Source of the DNA: Chrysogorgia sp. JL179-B06
Taxonomy: Eukaryota > Cnidaria > Anthozoa > Scleralcyonacea > Chrysogorgiidae
Length of the DNA stretch: 64,000 nucleotides
Reading direction: 5' to 3'
NCBI GenBank assembly: GCA_035772405.1
Contig: JAYKKM010000504.1
Coordinates: 3,813,623 to 3,877,622 of the forward strand
Both the position numbers and the translations under genes were made by a program. Below, one piece after another: positions 36,201 through 42,200 of this stretch. Under the pieces are notes generated by a model. That model was not told the origin of the DNA. It saw only the letters and a program-made list of their open reading frames with translations, and ran no database searches. The stretch's first letter is position 1; each line of letters opens with the position of its first letter.

Positions 36201-39200
36201 TTATGATTTGAGAAGTAATAATAAGAAGCTGTCCTTACCCAAACCGAATACTAATGCTATGAAAAAAAGTTTTAGTTATCGAGGTGCCATGATCTGGAAT
36301 TCAGTAAATTAAATTTATTTCATTAAAATTATCTTAACTTGTATATAGTTAGTTTTTTTTTAGTAATAGTTCTATATTTGTATTGGTTTTTATCACTCAA
36401 TGACGTCAAGTTAGTAGAGCGACCGCATTTGCCCGCAATCACGACAAAAATGGCAGCTTCCAAGATAAACAAAGCCAAATTTATTTAAGCCAAATTTACA
36501 AAGCGGTTATCTCGCTTACTGGGCTACCTCACTTACCGGACTATTCTGCTTACCGGCGTCTCTCATTTGCCGGCTATCTCGCTTACCGGACTGGCTCGCC
36601 TCCCATGTAAATATAAGTATTTGTGAATGATGCATTTCCCAATTCCATATTATATTTGATTTTTTAGCCTCGACTAGATGGTAACTGGCCTTGGGAAACT
36701 GCTGGACATCCTCGATACAGATATTCATTGACGTCAATATCAAGACCGTCAAGATTAATAGGTTTTGCAAGAAGAAGAATGGGAAGGGGTGGAAGGTTTG
36801 CATGCTCGCCGCCTTTTAGTGTTTTTCTATTTTTTCCTTTATTATTTGTTACCGCGTAGTTCTATCCTTTCGATTTTGGTTATTTCCTTTTCACACTATT
36901 CCCTCAGCCACCCATTCCATCCCCATCAATCCATCCATCCCATTTCAATATTCGATTTGTATTTATACGCTCCTATAGAGCAACACTTTTCTAAACTTGT
37001 TTTGCTTTTACAAACCCTTGCCAAACTGGCACTTCAATATGCAGTGCGTCAATATGCAGTACGGATTATATATTTTTATTCTAGAATGCTCATAGATCGC
37101 GCCAGCTCGTCATTAGACAACCGACTGGAAGAACTTGGGTCGTTTCTTGATTCCTCGATGTCTTTGAGAAACAGTTTTCACGAGTCTGACCAGTTTAAAG
37201 ATGAATTTAAACCTAGTTGGTAAGTGAAGTTTTCATTTATGATAATATTGAGGCTTTGTATGTTTTTTTCTCAACTTTCGTCCTTCATCAAAGCAAGTGA
37301 ACATATTTTACATTTTTATGCAGCATGGTAACTTCATTTACGCCTGAAAAATTTAGTAATGAATTAAGGCGTTAGATCCGTTGTTTGGTGTTGGCGAGCG
37401 GGTACATGTATGTAAGTGGATGTTTATATGCACGGGCCAGCCTGAGTTCAGGTCGGAATGACTTTAGACATAAAAATCTGTGCCATCTCAGGTTGTAACG
37501 ATAACCGTAAACGGCAAAAGATGCGTCTCATTTTTAAACTTGGCACTACACATCCCATGGCCTTAAAGGGTATTCCAGTCAGAGTACAAGTGGAGTTCTA
37601 TGAAAGATCTTACTGATTTTAGTTTATTTCCAAAGTTTCAGCATTCAAATCAATTAAGTTAAGCATTCAAGTTAAGCATTCGTCATTCAAGTCAATTAAC
37701 TTGTAGAGTTTGTCCAATTTCGACGCCATATTCGTTTCTCAAATATGACGTCACTGAGTCCTATCTCGTATTATGCTCAAGAAGCTCCTCTACTTTCCCG
37801 CATGGGGAACCAAATAGTTTATCTCGACTAATTCTCCTCCAAAGAGCACTCAACAGCTATCATTATGTGATCGCCATCGAAACAACTCCGCTGACGCGAT
37901 AAAGCAAAACTCAATGACGTCATATTTTCAAAATAAATATGGTGTCAAAATCCTCAAATTTTCAACTTCAAGTAGTCTTATCTTCAAGTAGTCATATCTT
38001 CAAGTAGTCATTATCTTCTTCACTTAATTGATTTGAAAACTGAAACTTTGGGAATAAACTTAAGTCAGTAAGATCTTTCATATGAACTTCTTTTGTATTT
38101 TGGCTGCAGTATCCCTTTAACAAACGTTTTCCTTTTATTTAATTTCCTACAAGTTTTTAGTTTACAAGGGACTTTATTATTAGCTTCTGCACTTTCATTC
38201 CTTTTCAAGTTTTTGTTTCCTATCGCTTTACTCCCACTGCTAGTCCCTTCAGTATTAAACCTGACATTACAGCCTTGACTAGTTCTCCCTCCACCTCAGT
38301 CTGTTTGCTGATCGAGTGATCGAAATTTCCCTGAACCACTTCTGCATAATCTGAGGTCGCCTGTTAGACCGAATATTTCAAGTTTGAAGTTGACTGGATT
38401 CCAGGTCGACTTTCTATGTAAACGCATTCTTACTCTGGTTCGAATTCATTGCTACCCAAAATCGTTTTCCCTTTTCCCTTTTCTTTTTATTTGGCTACTT
38501 TGATTAATGACAGTGACATTGTGTAATGTTGTAGCTCCTCCTTATATAAAGTGCCTATCTCACGTTTGGGGATTTTACATATCCATAATATTTGGGTCTT
38601 CCTGACCAAAATCATAATATATATTGGCAGCCGAAAATTTCATCTTCATGGAGTTTTTCGCTGTCAAAGTTACCGGATGTGATGTCACAAGAGGCATTCC
38701 AAACCAGTTTTCTTTTGTTACTTGCCACAAAAACGCCTCTTGTTACATCACATCCGATAACTTTAACAGCAAAGAAAGTCCATGAAGATGAAATTTTCGG
38801 ATGAAAAGATATATTATGATTTTGCTCAGGAAGACCCAAATATTACGAATATGTAAAATCCCCAAACGTGTGATAGTCACTTTAAATTGATATATATAAT
38901 ATGTGGTGGGATACCGGATAATCCTATTACTACCTTAAGATGACTTTAATTCCAGACTTTTAGTACCAAGCTTTTTAAAGATACTTTGTATTTTTCTGTT
39001 AACTAGGAGACATTATCGACCTCGAAGTCCTCGTCCTGTGCCGTCGATCGATGAAGCATTCGAGATAGCGGCGACTACGGAGAAGATTATTAAAAGAGAA
39101 GGCACGACGAACGTCGAGGATAAACTACTTCACGAAGATGTCGCGACGAATTCATGCGACTACAAACCACGGCCTAAAGTTAGGAGAACATTTTCAACGC

Positions 39201-42200
39201 AACCGACGTCAAAATTCACGTTAAATTCTGGCTTAGCTAACGGTATTATTGCGCCGCAAACGAACTTCACTAACTCTTCGAATTCAATTGAGCGTGATAA
39301 AACGGACGTCATACCCAACGGACACACGGTTAATAATAACAATTCTGTGCAGGTGTCATGGAATGGAACAACAAACTTCATGCAACATAAAAGTACTTTC
39401 TCCACGGCACCGATGAAGGCGGTGTATGCTCTGAATTTTCCCCTATCTTCAGGAAACCCTATGTTATCAAATAATTTACTTGTAGGAACCAATAAACACG
39501 GAACTCTTACGACGACTAATCATCGCCCGCTCACTCCTCGTAATTCGTCTGGACATCGGTTAAATCAACAACCAGCTTCACTCAGTAGAAGGTGAGTTAT
39601 GAAGTTTTGGATCTTTAAGGGACACTATACACGCCAAAAATAAGTGTTGCTTAAAGGGACACTCCGGCCCAAATACAAATGCAGTTCATATGAAAGATCT
39701 TACTGACTTTAGTTTATTTCCAAAGTTTCAGCATTCCTATCAATTTAGTTGAGAAGATATTGCTAGTTGAAGTTGAAAATTTGTGGATTTTGACGCCATA
39801 TTGGTTTTGAAAATATGACGTCATTGAGTGATTCTTGATCGTCAGTGGAGTTGTTTTGATGGCGATCACATAGTGATAGTTATTGTGAATGGTCTTTGGA
39901 CGAAAATTAGTCGAAATAAACTATTTAGTTCATCATGCAGGAAAGTAGAGGAGCTTCTTAGGCATAATACGAGATCACGTCACTCAGTGACGTCATATTT
40001 GAGAAACAAAATGGCGTCGAAATTGGACAAACTCTCCAACTTCAACTAGCCACATCTTCTTAACTAAATTGATAGGAATGCTGAAACTTTGGACATAATC
40101 TAAAGTCAGTAAGATCTTTCATATGAACTACATTTGTATTTGGGCCGGAGTGTCCCTTTAAGGGACACTATACACGCCAAAAATAAGTGTTGCTTAAATG
40201 AAAGTTCTTTGTCGTTTTACATGAGAATTAATCTGCTCATCTCTAAAAAAAGTGCATTATGGGATATAGAAAGTCAGTAAAACTCGCGGTTGGCGCTCTT
40301 ATGTACCATAGAGCTCGAAGAATAAATGACGGTTGAAAGGTCATTACTTGGAAAGCAAGCGATTTCAAATGTTGTTGACTATATTCAATAAAGTCAATTG
40401 GATGTAATAAGAATCAAAAATTCTGATTATACACAAATCGTTGAAAAACGACGAAAAAATAACCACTTTTACAACGTCAAAGTATAACCATGAAGAACGC
40501 AAGTTTTACTCACTTCTGGTATCCCATAATACAAAGCGATTGTGCGTACACTGTGATTCGCGATCCGTATATTGCGTTGCAGGTCGCATAACAACTTGCA
40601 TATCAGTCTAAAATCGCCTACAGCAACTTGTAAAATTTGTTTTCAGCTAAAATTGCGGTGCAAGTTGCAAAACAAATTGCCTCGTCGTGTTACATGGTGT
40701 TTACTCGTCAAAATCGTTGGTTGTATACCGTAACATTTTATAGAATTCATATTAGAATCATCAGCTATGTTGGCTGAAACAATACTGTAACAAATTAAGT
40801 AATATTTGGCACTACACTAGCATCGCAGGGTCGCGGGTTCAATTCCATCCGGAAGGCCTTGATGTTGAATTTTCACAACTGGTCCAGGTTTGGGCTTAAA
40901 TGTATATATTCCCGACACACTTTCCTTCACCATAAATCCTTAATACTGTAACAACCCGGCTATCATGCTGAACAATGTTATTGAACGAACAAGGTTGTTC
41001 GCCATTGTTTCAACAATGTTGTTCATAATTGATGAACCAACAACGGTTGTTGGAGCAGGAATAAACAATATTGATAAAACAAGCATGTTTGGTATTGTTA
41101 TCATTGTTGCTCTGCGTTTGTTAACATGTTGTAACAGTATTGACTGCTGAACAATATTGTGACAACCTTGATATCATGGCTGAACAACCTTGTTGACAAC
41201 AGTGTTCACGGGGTCTGTTCATCTGACAATCCGATTTCACGGATCCGATGTTTGTCCGTGGGAACACCTTTAACCCTTAATCCCCAGTATCAACATACAA
41301 CTTCTCCTTATTGGTCTCCAAACATTTCTTATAGCACTAGTTGGAAGAAGTTGTTTTGAAAACATGTCAGTTCATCTTTGGTGATCATTTCCTTTATTCT
41401 CATTACCTATGTACTTGGTTAACCATTGATATTATCAGGAGAAGTTAGGTGCTGATCACTTATAAAGGGTTAAGGTGCGTTTACACACTGCGATTAATCA
41501 GGCCGATTTATGGTTTAGATGCATGGTAAGGACGAGAAACTGTCAGCGGAATGATTTGTGGGCTCACAATATCCTTATTCTTACTATTTCTCCTTACTTA
41601 CCATGCATCTAAACCATAAATTGGCCCGATTAATCAGTGTATAAACGTACCTTTTATAAAGTAGGCAGTCAGTGAAAAATGAGATGATGAGTATGTAAAA
41701 TAAAACACTTTAAGGTGGATTTCCACTCAGGAAAGTTGGTACCAGATCGGATAGGGTTGGAACAAAACCCAGTCCTATCATGTCGGACAAATTATTTCCA
41801 AACACGCCGAATCGGATCGGAAGATATTACAGGATCCAGTCCAACAAATTATTTTCATTCCGCGTGGCTTGCATGGCAGCAACCATATTGTATGGAAAAC
41901 AAAAGGAAATACACATAATATGGAATAATTTATACTTCCAGTACGTTATGCAGTCTAATGATTACTAAACAGGTCTATAACTTGGAGACCCAGGTTTAAT
42001 CTTTGGTCGGACCACCTTAAAATAATTGAGGAGAAGGTGCTGCCTTTGCAACAACACCAGCAAATAGTAAGATTTCGGGTCTTCTTGGAAAACGACCTCA
42101 AAGGGGAACTGTACCCAAAAAATAAATTACTTTTAAATAAAAGGCCTTTAAGTATAGTGTTTAGAAATGTTAATAGTTTTATGGTATCTGCTCTTGTGCT

